Shown here one piece after another: positions 20,607-28,661 of a DNA stretch of 64,000 nt. The notes beneath the pieces were generated by a model, which saw only the letters and a list, made by a program, of their open reading frames with translations, ran no database searches and was not told the DNA's origin. Within the stretch, counting starts at the first letter, position 1. Every line of letters starts with the position of its first letter. The DNA is from Patescibacteria group bacterium (lineage in GTDB: Bacteria; Patescibacteriota; Microgenomatia; UBA1406; GWC2-37-13). The position numbers and the translations under genes were made by a program. The stretch lies in NCBI GenBank assembly GCA_025057905.1, contig JANWUX010000002.1, forward strand, positions 186,001-250,000, written 5' to 3'.

Positions 20607-21446
20607 CTAACGAATTTTTTTAATTATATCAACTAACTGATCGATTGTTAGAGAGGAAGGAACGAAGTATGGATTTTTAGTTGAGCCGTTGAGAAGCATG
20701 TTACCTGAGGCATGGAAAAACCAGGTAGCGTTTTTGTCAATCTCAAGAATTTTTTTATAGAGATCCTTGAGGTGATATTTTTTTCCTGGGGTGGTTTTGA
20801 TTCGAATGTTACCAATTTCGGGATCTTTCCTGGCAACGAGCTTAAATCCCCGCCTGAGTCCAAGTTTGATGACTTCTTCATTTTTAGAAAGGACAATTAG
20901 AGTTCTTCCCCATCGGGAGGGAAACTGCAGACCTTTTTCGATTTCTCTCTCAGCTTCAATTTTTTTCTGAAAGGTAATCACCAATGAATCAAGGATCGGA
21001 AAGAGATATTCAATAAGCTCATTACCCTTGATCATCAGCGTTCTTAGACCGCTATCAATCACTATCGGAAGGAGAAATTCATAACAATCAAGGTCGGGAT
21101 TTTTCAACTTTATCTCACCAAAGTGATCAAAAAAGTTGACTTGTTGAACAAGCCTTTCGAGAGCAAGAAGTTTCTTGCCAAAGACAAATTTTTTTTCTTT
21201 GAGGTGATTGAAAACTAAAAGAGCAGCGCAGATTTTGGCGGAAGTTTGATGATGATCAAATCTACCAAGGCCAGTGTCAACATGAATAATCTCTGGATCT
21301 TCATCCGGGGAGATTTTGTCAAGGGTCTCCCCTGCCGGCACCAGCTTTATCTGGGCTTTTTGCCAACCAGGGAGAAATCTTTTAATGAGCCAACAGGCGG
21401 TGACAGCATCAAGATCGGGTGAGATATGAGTGACAATCGTCTTCAT
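20607..21446 (-). CDS. Putative DHH/MYG1-like phosphoesterase
   Basis: 279 aa. The opening MKTIVTHISPDLDAVTACWL and then IIHVDTGLGRFDHHQ resemble the metal-binding motifs of the DHH superfamily and of MYG1-like nucleases (DHH/DHHQ). The C-terminal half (GRTLIVLSKNEEVIKLGLRRG, HLKDLYKKILEIDKNATWFFHASGNMLL in pieces) is also like MYG1-family proteins. Substrate unknown. The 3' neighbours are rpsU-ybeY; the start overlaps the proS stop (ATGA type). Confidence 0.6.
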   Translation of the reverse strand: MKTIVTHISPDLDAVTACWLIKRFLPGWQKAQIKLVPAGETLDKISPDEDPEIIHVDTGLGRFDHHQTSAKICAALLVFNHLKEKKFVFGKKLLALERLVQQVNFFDHFGEIKLKNPDLDCYEFLLPIVIDSGLRTLMIKGNELIEYLFPILDSLVITFQKKIEAEREIEKGLQFPSRWGRTLIVLSKNEEVIKLGLRRGFKLVARKDPEIGNIRIKTTPGKKYHLKDLYKKILEIDKNATWFFHASGNMLLNGSTKNPYFVPSSLTIDQLVDIIKKIR

Positions 21447-22699
21447 TTAATGAAAGAGAAATGATTTACCAATTGATCAAGAGATACCAGTTTGACTTTT
21501 TCTTCGGTTCGCCCTTTAATCTCAATCTTATCTTTAGTTTTTTGCGAGATTACCATTCTTACCGGCACGCCAATTAAGTCGGCATCATAAAACTTTTCAC
21601 CGGGAGAAATTTCTTCCCGATCATCAAGAAGAGCCTCAACTCCTAAGTTTTGAAGCTTTTCATAAACTAAAAAAACACGGTCGCGAACTGGTTTTTCTTT
21701 AAGATCTAAACCGACAATAATGGCCCGGTAAGGTGAGACGGTTTCTGGCCAAATGATACCTTTGTCATCATGATGAACTTCGACAATTGCTCCCATGAGA
21801 CGGGTCGTTCCAATACCATAACAGCCCATGATCGGGAACTTTTCTTTTCCATCTTGATCGACAAACTTGAGATCAAAAGCCTCTGAAAATCTTGTTCCTA
21901 GATCAAAAATATTACCAATTTCAATCGCTTTTTCTTTTTTTAGAGGATTTTGGCAGCGAGGACAGATGGTCTTGGATTGGCTAATTTCCTCATTTTGAGC
22001 AAAGGAACAACTCTCTTTATCACAATAGATAAGATCGACTTCACCGGATGGAGTAATAACATTGAACTCATGGCTAAATTTTTTAGTGAAAGAACCACCG
22101 GAGGCTTCGGTGATCTTAACTGAGGTTAAACCACATCGGCGAAAGATTTTTAAATAAGCCTGAATTACCTTTTGATAAAAATTCTCGAGGTCTTTCTTAT
22201 CATGATGAAAAGAATAAAGATCTTTCATGCCAAACTCTCGGCCTCGAAGAATTCCTGATTTCGGTCTTTTTTCATCTCGATATTTTAAGGTGATTTGATA
22301 CAAAGCCAAAGGTAGATCACGATAGCTCTTTATGAATTTTTTTGCCAGTGGCGTGATCGTCTCTTCGTGAGTTGGCGCCAGAGCATACTCGCCTCCCCAC
22401 TGACTTTTGACCTTAAAAAGAACATCTACAGATGTCCATCGATCAGTTTTCTCCCAAAGTGAGCTAGGGTGAAGAGCGGGCATGAGAACTTCCTGAGCGC
22501 CGATATTGTTCATTTCTTCTCGGATGATGTTTTCAATTTTTGTTAAGACTATTTTCCCAAGTGGCAGGTAGTTAAAAATACCCGAACTTACCTGATCAAT
22601 AAAACCTCCCTGAGTGAGAAGCTGATGACTAATTGATTCAAATTTTTTTGCCTCTTTTTTTGGTCGGCCAAAAAGTCTTGAATAAAGCATGATTTTCAC
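21443..22699 (-). CDS. proS: Prolyl-tRNA synthetase (short form without editing insert)
   Basis: Class II synthetase charging tRNA-Pro. Motifs: GGFIDQVSSGIFNYLPLG near the start, motif 2 in YRDEKRPKSGILRGREFGMKD, motif 3 in GCYGIGTTRLMGAIVE, and an anticodon domain at the end. At 418 aa it lacks the roughly 150-residue INS domain that clears Ala-tRNA-Pro in the E. coli type, so editing would need a free-standing factor or is missing. It overlaps the kinase upstream (22696-22699) and follows rseP, a conserved order. Confidence 0.94.
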   Translation of the reverse strand: MKIMLYSRLFGRPKKEAKKFESISHQLLTQGGFIDQVSSGIFNYLPLGKIVLTKIENIIREEMNNIGAQEVLMPALHPSSLWEKTDRWTSVDVLFKVKSQWGGEYALAPTHEETITPLAKKFIKSYRDLPLALYQITLKYRDEKRPKSGILRGREFGMKDLYSFHHDKKDLENFYQKVIQAYLKIFRRCGLTSVKITEASGGSFTKKFSHEFNVITPSGEVDLIYCDKESCSFAQNEEISQSKTICPRCQNPLKKEKAIEIGNIFDLGTRFSEAFDLKFVDQDGKEKFPIMGCYGIGTTRLMGAIVEVHHDDKGIIWPETVSPYRAIIVGLDLKEKPVRDRVFLVYEKLQNLGVEALLDDREEISPGEKFYDADLIGVPVRMVISQKTKDKIEIKGRTEEKVKLVSLDQLVNHFSFIK

Positions 22700-23262
22700 T
22701 GGTTAAATTTTAAACCGTGTTTGTAACCCAGTCGATCTAGGACTTTACCGACAGTTTCTAGAGGTCCAGATGAATAGGTGTCAATAACGAGGTGATAATA
22801 TTTTGGATCAAAAAAATCATAATCACCGTAAATTTTTCGCCAGGTTTTTAAGTTGTCGATCTCTCTTTCTTTGATCATCCCTTTTGCTTCGGCGATACTA
22901 ACTTTGTCTCGATTAACCACCCGGTCAATTTTTAGTGCTGGATTAGAACAAATAAGAAAAACTCTCAAAGTGTTAGAAAAGTTTCTTGCCATAAAGCCAG
23001 CGAGCCATGACTCAATCACGTAGTGACCTTCTTTAAGGAGGCTTATCGTTCTCTTGTCGATATAGCGATGGATTTTTTCGTCAGCCTGAGAGGCTAGGGG
23101 GTGTTTATACTCCTTAAGATAATCTCTCAGGATTATTCCGCCAGAAGCAAACTTCCAACCCAAAGGTTCAAGGTAGGGTCTTAGATTTTTAAGAAGAGTG
23201 TTTTTTCCGGTGGCGACTCCTCCAGAGATGGTAATATTTTCCCAGTTAAGATTGATCTTCAT
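22696..23262 (-). CDS. Cytidylate-kinase-like P-loop kinase
   Basis: 188 aa. A P-loop (ISGGVATGKNTLLKNL) and the later RDKVSIAEAKGMIKEREIDNLKTW resemble the (d)CMP kinase / AAA-type cytidylate kinase-like family, including the arginine-rich LID. It probably phosphorylates a nucleoside monophosphate, but the substrate is not proven by sequence alone. It sits between rseP (4 bp) and proS (4 bp overlap). The pyrH gene expected in this cluster is missing. Confidence 0.7.
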   Translation of the reverse strand: MKINLNWENITISGGVATGKNTLLKNLRPYLEPLGWKFASGGIILRDYLKEYKHPLASQADEKIHRYIDKRTISLLKEGHYVIESWLAGFMARNFSNTLRVFLICSNPALKIDRVVNRDKVSIAEAKGMIKEREIDNLKTWRKIYGDYDFFDPKYYHLVIDTYSSGPLETVGKVLDRLGYKHGLKFNQ

Positions 23263-23266
23263 TGTC

Positions 23267-24406
23267 TTAGAAAAATCTTAGGAAATCATTAATTGAAATA
23301 AAAATTGCCAAGGTAATGAGGATTAAAAAACCGACGAGATTAACATATTTTTCTATATTTTTGTTTACCGGCCGACCAGTCAGCCACTCGAAAAGAACAA
23401 AGATTAGTCTTCCCCCATCAAGAGCTGGGAAAGGCAGGATATTCATTAGCGCTAAGGACAGACTGATCAACGATGATAACTCAAGGAGGTTTAGGAATAG
23501 TCTCTCTCCTGACTCCTTAACTGTTTCATCAACAAGAGCGAAAATACCAATCGGTCCGGTAAGGGACTGAGTCAGTTCTCCGGGTTTCTTTTCTCTAAAA
23601 GCTGAGGCAATTAGCTGATTAAAAATTTTTAAATTGTAGTCAATAAGATTGTATGAGTGAAAAAATCCAGACAAAAACTTCTCGCCTGTCGTCTCGTACC
23701 TTAAGACAACCACATCAATCAAATTAACACCGATGATATGTCTTTTAAGTTTTTCATTATAGGCCGGATTTACCGTGACAATTTTTTTCTGGCCATTTTT
23801 ATTGTTGACCAACACGAGTTTAATTGATTGATCTTTAGTCTGTTTGATGGTCTCGATAAATTGCTGGGCGGAGCCAATGCTTTTGTAATTTTCGTTTTTT
23901 AACCAATATCCAAGAACAATATCTTGAGGAACGATACCGGCTTTGTCGGCGGGCGAACCTTTTGTTACCTGGGTTATGATTACTTTTTTTTGCTCCTGGC
24001 CAAAGGCAAAAGTATGGTCTTTAAAGATTTTCGGGACGGGAGAAGATTTGAACTGATTAAGCCCTAGCAAAAGATACATCAAAACAACACCAAAGATAAA
24101 ATTCATCAGAACCCCGGCCGAGATTATGACTACTTTCTGCCAAGGTTTTTTGAAGACGAAGGCTTTTTTCTTGTCTGAGCTAACTTCGTGATATTCCTCG
24201 CCATAGAGTTTAACAAAGCCACCAAATGGGAGAAGATTAAAAGAATAAATAGTCTCACCGATTTTTTTGCCGAAGATTCGAGGTGGCAGCCCCAAACCAA
24301 ACTCTTCAACCTTAACGCCATTCTTTTTTGCCGCCAGAAAGTGGCCTAGCTCATGAATTATCACCAGAAGTGAAAGAATCGCCAGAAAGATAATAAATGT
24401 CATCAA
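23267..24406 (-). CDS. rseP: RseP-type site-2 zinc metalloprotease
   Basis: Intramembrane protease that cuts membrane-anchored regulators or signal remnants. 379 aa with four hydrophobic stretches. The zinc motif HExxH is in LVIIHELGHFLAAKK, the third ligand is in NILPFPALDGGRL, and one PDZ domain lies in between (about residues 130-215, TKGSPADKAGIVPQDIVLGY). It is part of rpsB-tsf-frr-rseP-kinase-proS, a shrunken version of the usual cluster. Confidence 0.93.
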   Translation of the reverse strand: MMTFIIFLAILSLLVIIHELGHFLAAKKNGVKVEEFGLGLPPRIFGKKIGETIYSFNLLPFGGFVKLYGEEYHEVSSDKKKAFVFKKPWQKVVIISAGVLMNFIFGVVLMYLLLGLNQFKSSPVPKIFKDHTFAFGQEQKKVIITQVTKGSPADKAGIVPQDIVLGYWLKNENYKSIGSAQQFIETIKQTKDQSIKLVLVNNKNGQKKIVTVNPAYNEKLKRHIIGVNLIDVVVLRYETTGEKFLSGFFHSYNLIDYNLKIFNQLIASAFREKKPGELTQSLTGPIGIFALVDETVKESGERLFLNLLELSSLISLSLALMNILPFPALDGGRLIFVLFEWLTGRPVNKNIEKYVNLVGFLILITLAIFISINDFLRFF

Positions 24407-24428
24407 CTATTTTTTAAATCTCTAAAAG

Positions 24429-24989
24429 CTATATCTCTAGAATCTCTTTCTCTTTTTTATCTTTAATCAATTCTATCACTTTCATAAGTTGGTGATTTTC
24501 TTGATCGAGTTCTTTTTCTAAGCGAAATTTTTCATCTTCACTAATTTCTTTTTTTTCAAAGAGAGATTTTATTTGGCGTCTTGTCTCATCTCGGAGATTT
24601 CTTATCTGGTGCTTTCGTTCCTCGATTTTTTGACCGGCTAATTTTCGATACTTTTCTCGCTGTTCCGTCGATAGAGGCGGAATTTTGACAAGAATTTTTG
24701 ATCCTTGAATTGAGGGTGAAAAACCTAGAGGTGATTTTAAGAGAGCTTTCTCAATGTCTGAGAGAACTGTCGAGTCAAAAGGAATTACCGCTAAACAGTC
24801 TGGTGTGTCAATCGTGATGGTAGCTAGCTCTTTGAGCTTTAAGGTCATCGATCCACCGTATGTCTCAACCGAGATGTTTTCCAGAAGAGACGGATTAACT
24901 CGTCCGGTTCGAATTGACTTAAGATCTTCCTTTAGATTTTCGACGGCTTGAGTTGATCTTTTTCTAAAATCGTCAATTACTGAGCTCAT
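24429..24989 (-). CDS. frr: Ribosome recycling factor
   Basis: Splits post-termination ribosomes with EF-G. 186 aa, normal length. Signatures: LKSIRTGRVNPSLLENISVE, IPPLSTEQREKYRKLAGQK and EDEKFRLEKELDQ. It lies 9 bp after tsf; pyrH, which normally separates tsf and frr, is absent. Confidence 0.95.
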   Translation of the reverse strand: MSSVIDDFRKRSTQAVENLKEDLKSIRTGRVNPSLLENISVETYGGSMTLKLKELATITIDTPDCLAVIPFDSTVLSDIEKALLKSPLGFSPSIQGSKILVKIPPLSTEQREKYRKLAGQKIEERKHQIRNLRDETRRQIKSLFEKKEISEDEKFRLEKELDQENHQLMKVIELIKDKKEKEILEI

Positions 24990-24998
24990 GAAATTGTT

Positions 24999-25451
24999 TT
25001 ACTCTAACAACCAGCAAACAATTCGATTGACTTTGATATTCTCGCCAAATTTAAGGACGGCCTCCTTAATCAGATCAGCAATCTTTTTTGAAGAGTCACG
25101 AATATACTCCTGAGCCAAGAGATTATCAACGCTTTCCGGTTTCAGAGAGGCAACTTGCATGGCAATTTCTCGGCCTAATTTCTGAAATTCTTCATTTTTG
25201 GCTACAAAGTCAGTCTCACATAAAAGCTCAATTAAAGCACCAACCTTTCGGTTATGGTGAACATAAGCAAAGATTCCGCCATTAATTGTTCCCCGTGTTT
25301 CTTTTTCTCTTATCTTATCAGCTCCCCACTGAGTCAAGAGTTTTTTTGCTTTTTCTAGATCGTTATTAGCTTCCTCTAGAGCCTTTTTACAGAGAGAAAA
25401 AGAGATGCCTGTTTCTTCTCTTAGTTTTTTTAGCTTGGCAATGTCGTACAT
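24999..25451 (-). CDS. tsf: Elongation factor Ts (short form)
   Basis: Nucleotide exchange factor for EF-Tu. The UBA-like N-terminus KKLREETGISFSLCKKALEE and the core motif CETDFVAKNEEF are clear. At 150 aa it has only one half of the usual repeated core (E. coli 283 aa), similar to other minimal EF-Ts. It begins immediately after rpsB. Confidence 0.92.
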   Translation of the reverse strand: MYDIAKLKKLREETGISFSLCKKALEEANNDLEKAKKLLTQWGADKIREKETRGTINGGIFAYVHHNRKVGALIELLCETDFVAKNEEFQKLGREIAMQVASLKPESVDNLLAQEYIRDSSKKIADLIKEAVLKFGENIKVNRIVCWLLE

Positions 25452-26135
25452 CTATTTTTGATAAGAGTTGATAACTTCCTTGGCTAAATACTCAACTGGT
25501 GGAGCTGAGTCATCATTGGCGGGAATTGGATAATCAACTAAATTAGGGTTGGAGTTAGTGTCAACTATGGCAACGGTTGGGATACTTCTTTTGATCGCCT
25601 CAATAAGAGCATTTTTTTCCTTTTTGATATCAATAATGAAAAGAGCATCGGGTCTTTGAGTCAGGCTAATGATACCGCCATAGATCTTTTCTAGTTTTCT
25701 TAGTTTTTTTTCGAGTTTCAACTGTTCGTGTTTGACAAACTTATTCCACTCGCCAGTTTCTTTCTCTTTCTTAAGATCAAGGAGTTTTTTTATGTTTTTG
25801 CTGACGGTTTCAAAATTAGTAATCAGTCCTGGTGGCCATTTAGTCGTCACATGAGGGAGATTTCTTTCTTGGCTAAGTTTTGCAATTGTAGAAGAGATAA
25901 TTTTTTTGGTGGCGACGACCAAGATTGTTTTTTTCTCTTGAGCGAGTTTTCTCACAAACTCTTTGGCTTTTTCAAGAAGCTGAATGGTCTTTTCTAGGTC
26001 AATGATCGAAGAACCTTGATTGATTGAGTAGATATACTTTTTTGCTTTTGGATGGATTTTGTTTTTTCGGTGACCAAGATGGGCGCCAAGTTGAAATAAA
26101 ATCTTCACTTTTTCTTCAAGCTCCTCGGCTGACAT
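25452..26135 (-). CDS. rpsB: Ribosomal protein uS2
   Basis: Small-subunit protein, 227 aa. Signatures: LFQLGAHLGHRKNKIHPKAKKYIY near the start, TKWPPGLITNF in the middle and PTVAIVDTNSNPNLVDYPIPANDDS near the end. It heads rpsB-tsf-frr-rseP-kinase-proS and abuts tsf with no gap. Confidence 0.96.
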   Translation of the reverse strand: MSAEELEEKVKILFQLGAHLGHRKNKIHPKAKKYIYSINQGSSIIDLEKTIQLLEKAKEFVRKLAQEKKTILVVATKKIISSTIAKLSQERNLPHVTTKWPPGLITNFETVSKNIKKLLDLKKEKETGEWNKFVKHEQLKLEKKLRKLEKIYGGIISLTQRPDALFIIDIKKEKNALIEAIKRSIPTVAIVDTNSNPNLVDYPIPANDDSAPPVEYLAKEVINSYQK

Positions 26136-26173
26136 ATTCCGGAAATTTTATCAAGAAGAGGTTGATTTTTCAA

Positions 26174-27061
26174 TTAAATTTCTAATAATTTAAGAAAAGC
26201 GCGGAAGGGTTCTTTTGTGTCTTTGTGTTCTAGGGCCATCTCAACTACCGTTTTTAGATATTCAAACTTATTGCCGGTATCGTAATATCGCCCGTTTTCA
26301 ATAACAACGGTGTAGACAGGGAAGCCTTCGTTTTTGAGAAGATTTATAGCATCAACAAGCCATATTTCTCCTCCTTTGCCTGGCGGAACCTTTTTTAGAG
26401 CTTCAAAAATTTCTGGCGGAAGAATATAGGCACCGTGAGTGGCGATGGTAGAAGGTGCCTTATCTGGATCGGGCTTTTCGACAATCTCGTTTATTCGGTA
26501 GATATTTTTCTCAATATAGGTTAGGTCGGCGATTCCGTAGCGACTGAGATCTTCTTTATTCTTTATCTCAACTCCCGAGATTATAATTCCGCCTAGGCGC
26601 TCGTAGACATCAATCATTTGTTTTAATCGAGGTGGCTGAGCGTAGATGAATTCATCCCCCCAAAGGACGGCAAAAGGCTCATTGTCAATAACAGCTTGAG
26701 CCGTCAGGACGGGTGTGCCGTTGCCGTATGGCCCCTTCTGGCGAATATAGATAAACTCGGCCATTTGGGAGATTCTTTTGATTTCTTCAAGTAGCTGAAG
26801 TTTTTTTCCTTGAATAAGATTCTTGACTAAATCTTCTGAAGGCTCATCAAAATGATCCTCGATGGCTCTCTTGTTGCTGCCAGTGACGATGATGATGTTT
26901 TTGATCCCTGAGTTGATAATCTCCTCAACAACATACTGAATTACCGGCTTGTCAACCACCGGCAGCATCTCTTTGGGCATGGCTTTTGTTTGAGGAAGAA
27001 ATCGTGTACCAAATCCTGCTGCCGGAATGACGGCTTTCTTGATTTTTTTCATCTTAGTCAA
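26174..27061 (-). CDS. galU: UTP-glucose-1-phosphate uridylyltransferase
   Basis: Makes UDP-glucose for glycans. 295 aa. Nucleotide-binding start AVIPAAGFGTRFLPQTKAMPKEMLP, VDKPVIQYVVEEII, EKPDPDKAPSTIATHGAYIL and VENGRYYDTGNKFEYLK are GalU hallmarks. It overlaps the small upstream membrane protein by 8 bp. It fits with the surface-glycan genes elsewhere in the window. Confidence 0.93.
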   Translation of the reverse strand: MTKMKKIKKAVIPAAGFGTRFLPQTKAMPKEMLPVVDKPVIQYVVEEIINSGIKNIIIVTGSNKRAIEDHFDEPSEDLVKNLIQGKKLQLLEEIKRISQMAEFIYIRQKGPYGNGTPVLTAQAVIDNEPFAVLWGDEFIYAQPPRLKQMIDVYERLGGIIISGVEIKNKEDLSRYGIADLTYIEKNIYRINEIVEKPDPDKAPSTIATHGAYILPPEIFEALKKVPPGKGGEIWLVDAINLLKNEGFPVYTVVIENGRYYDTGNKFEYLKTVVEMALEHKDTKEPFRAFLKLLEI

Positions 27062-27497
27062 ATTTTATAGAAATGGTTTTTCTTAAATAAATTTGATTAT
27101 CAACAACAGCTTGAATATTGGCAGTGCCTTTCTGATTTGAAGTTAAAACAAAGGTAGCTTTTCCTGATTTATCTGAGGTTTGGATTTGAGGTTCTACTTT
27201 TCCTAAGTTGGTAATCAAAGAAACCGTCCGGTTTTCAACAGACCGATCTTTCTCGTTGCGGACAAAGACGTTAATGGTCACTTTTTCTTGGCCATCTGAT
27301 TTTGCTGATAGCGGCCAGGCAAAGATAAGTGATTTTTCTGCTGATGGTTGAAGCTCTTCGGAAGCTCGGGTAAAGATTCTGATCTGCTGATTAAAAAGAA
27401 CATAGGTGACAAAAATCGAAAAAAAAAGAAAAAAGAGCGTGATTAAAAGACCTAGTTTTTTATCCATTGGACGATATTTAAAAAGATTAGCAATCAA
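27054..27497 (-). CDS. Membrane-anchored protein with an invasin-like Ig domain
   Basis: 147 aa. A single N-terminal membrane helix (about residues 14-34) is followed by a beta-rich domain with VTINVFVRNEKDRSVENRTVSLITN and SGKATFVLTSNQKGTANI, which resembles bacterial Ig-like (Big_1, invasin/intimin) repeats. It is probably displayed outside the membrane. The link to galU (8 bp overlap) suggests shared transcription but no clear job. Confidence 0.55.
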   Translation of the reverse strand: MIANLFKYRPMDKKLGLLITLFFLFFSIFVTYVLFNQQIRIFTRASEELQPSAEKSLIFAWPLSAKSDGQEKVTINVFVRNEKDRSVENRTVSLITNLGKVEPQIQTSDKSGKATFVLTSNQKGTANIQAVVDNQIYLRKTISIKFD

Positions 27498-27539
27498 TTA
27501 GCTTTTTGTCAATTTATTCTCTTTTTTATAATAATCAAG

Positions 27540-28661
27540 ATGCTCAAAGCCTATTTTACTGCTTCGACCTTATTCAGCCAGGAATTATCGAAGAATTACC
27601 GGAGGATCATTTCATTGCTGAGAAAACACCGGCTTAAGATTCTCTCCGGCGAGCAGTTAGTTGACGAAAAGTTGCTTGATCTCGATAAGAAACTGTCCCC
27701 AAAAGAGATCTTTAAAAGACAAAAGTCACTTATTGAAGAAAGCGATTTTCTTGTGGCAGAAGTAACCAAGCCTTCCCATGGTGTTGGTGGCGAGATTGTT
27801 TATGGGTTAGTCAAAGAAAAGCCAGTTCTTGGACTTTTATATGAAAATACCCAAGACTTAATCTCACCGATGATTCTTGGTAATCCATCAGAGAATTTTT
27901 ATCTAGAAAGATACGATCTTGACAAAGTTCCATTTATTGTCAGTGATTTTGTTAAGTTTGTTAGAGCAAGAAAATCAAGAAAGGGCAAGCTCATCGTTAT
28001 TGATGGTAGTGATGGCTCAGGGAAAACTCTTCAAAGCCATTTGCTAATCGATTACTTGAAAAAGAGACGTTATCCAGTGAAGTACTTTGATTTTCCTCAG
28101 TACTACAAAACTTTTCATGGCCAAACAGTGGCGAAGTTTCTTCGGGGTGAGTTTGGCAAGATTGACGAAGTTTCTCCCTATTTGGCATCGCTTGCTTATG
28201 CCCTTGATCGTGTGTCAGTCAAAAACGAGATGGAATACTTCCTAAACAAGGGAGGAATTATTATCTGTAACCGCTATGCCACCTCCAGTCTGGCTCATCA
28301 AGGAGCAAAGTTTTTGGTTAAAAAGAAAAGAGAGGAGTTTTTGAAATGGCTCTATGATCTGGAGTACAAAACTCACAAGATCCCAAAAGAAGATCTAGTT
28401 GTTTATCTCAATGTCCCCTGGAAAAAAACTCTTCAGCTTTCGCGAAAAAAAAATAACCGCGATTATCTCCAGGGAAAAAAAGATATTGCCGAGGCAGACC
28501 TGGTTCATCGGCAGCGCTCAGAGCAGATGTATCTTGAGCTTTGTCAAAGAAATCGTCACTGGGTAAAAATCACTTGTGTTGATAAGGAAAATAATCTTCT
28601 TGCTCCTGAGACAATTCATGAAAAGATCATCGTCCTTTTGAAAACAAGGAAGATAATTTAA
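27540..28661 (+). CDS. Nucleoside 2-deoxyribosyltransferase-like / thymidylate kinase fusion
   Basis: 373 aa with two enzymes in one chain. Residues 1-130 look like a nucleoside deoxyribosyltransferase/Rcl-like domain (AYFTASTLFSQELSKNYRRI, then SLIEESDFLVAEVTKPSHG with the expected acidic residue, GGEIVYGL). Residues about 142-373 are thymidylate kinase: P-loop LIVIDGSDGSGKT, DFPQYYKTFHGQ, ICNRYATSSLAHQ and a LID-like REEF/RKKNNRDYLQ segment. Such a fusion could join base or nucleotide salvage to dTDP production. It overlaps the convergent Clp-like gene by 4 bp. Confidence 0.8.
   Translation: MLKAYFTASTLFSQELSKNYRRIISLLRKHRLKILSGEQLVDEKLLDLDKKLSPKEIFKRQKSLIEESDFLVAEVTKPSHGVGGEIVYGLVKEKPVLGLLYENTQDLISPMILGNPSENFYLERYDLDKVPFIVSDFVKFVRARKSRKGKLIVIDGSDGSGKTLQSHLLIDYLKKRRYPVKYFDFPQYYKTFHGQTVAKFLRGEFGKIDEVSPYLASLAYALDRVSVKNEMEYFLNKGGIIICNRYATSSLAHQGAKFLVKKKREEFLKWLYDLEYKTHKIPKEDLVVYLNVPWKKTLQLSRKKNNRDYLQGKKDIAEADLVHRQRSEQMYLELCQRNRHWVKITCVDKENNLLAPETIHEKIIVLLKTRKII

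Noticed and set aside
23316-23570. Plus-strand frame over rseP
   Set aside because: Shadow of the minus-strand gene, which has all family motifs.
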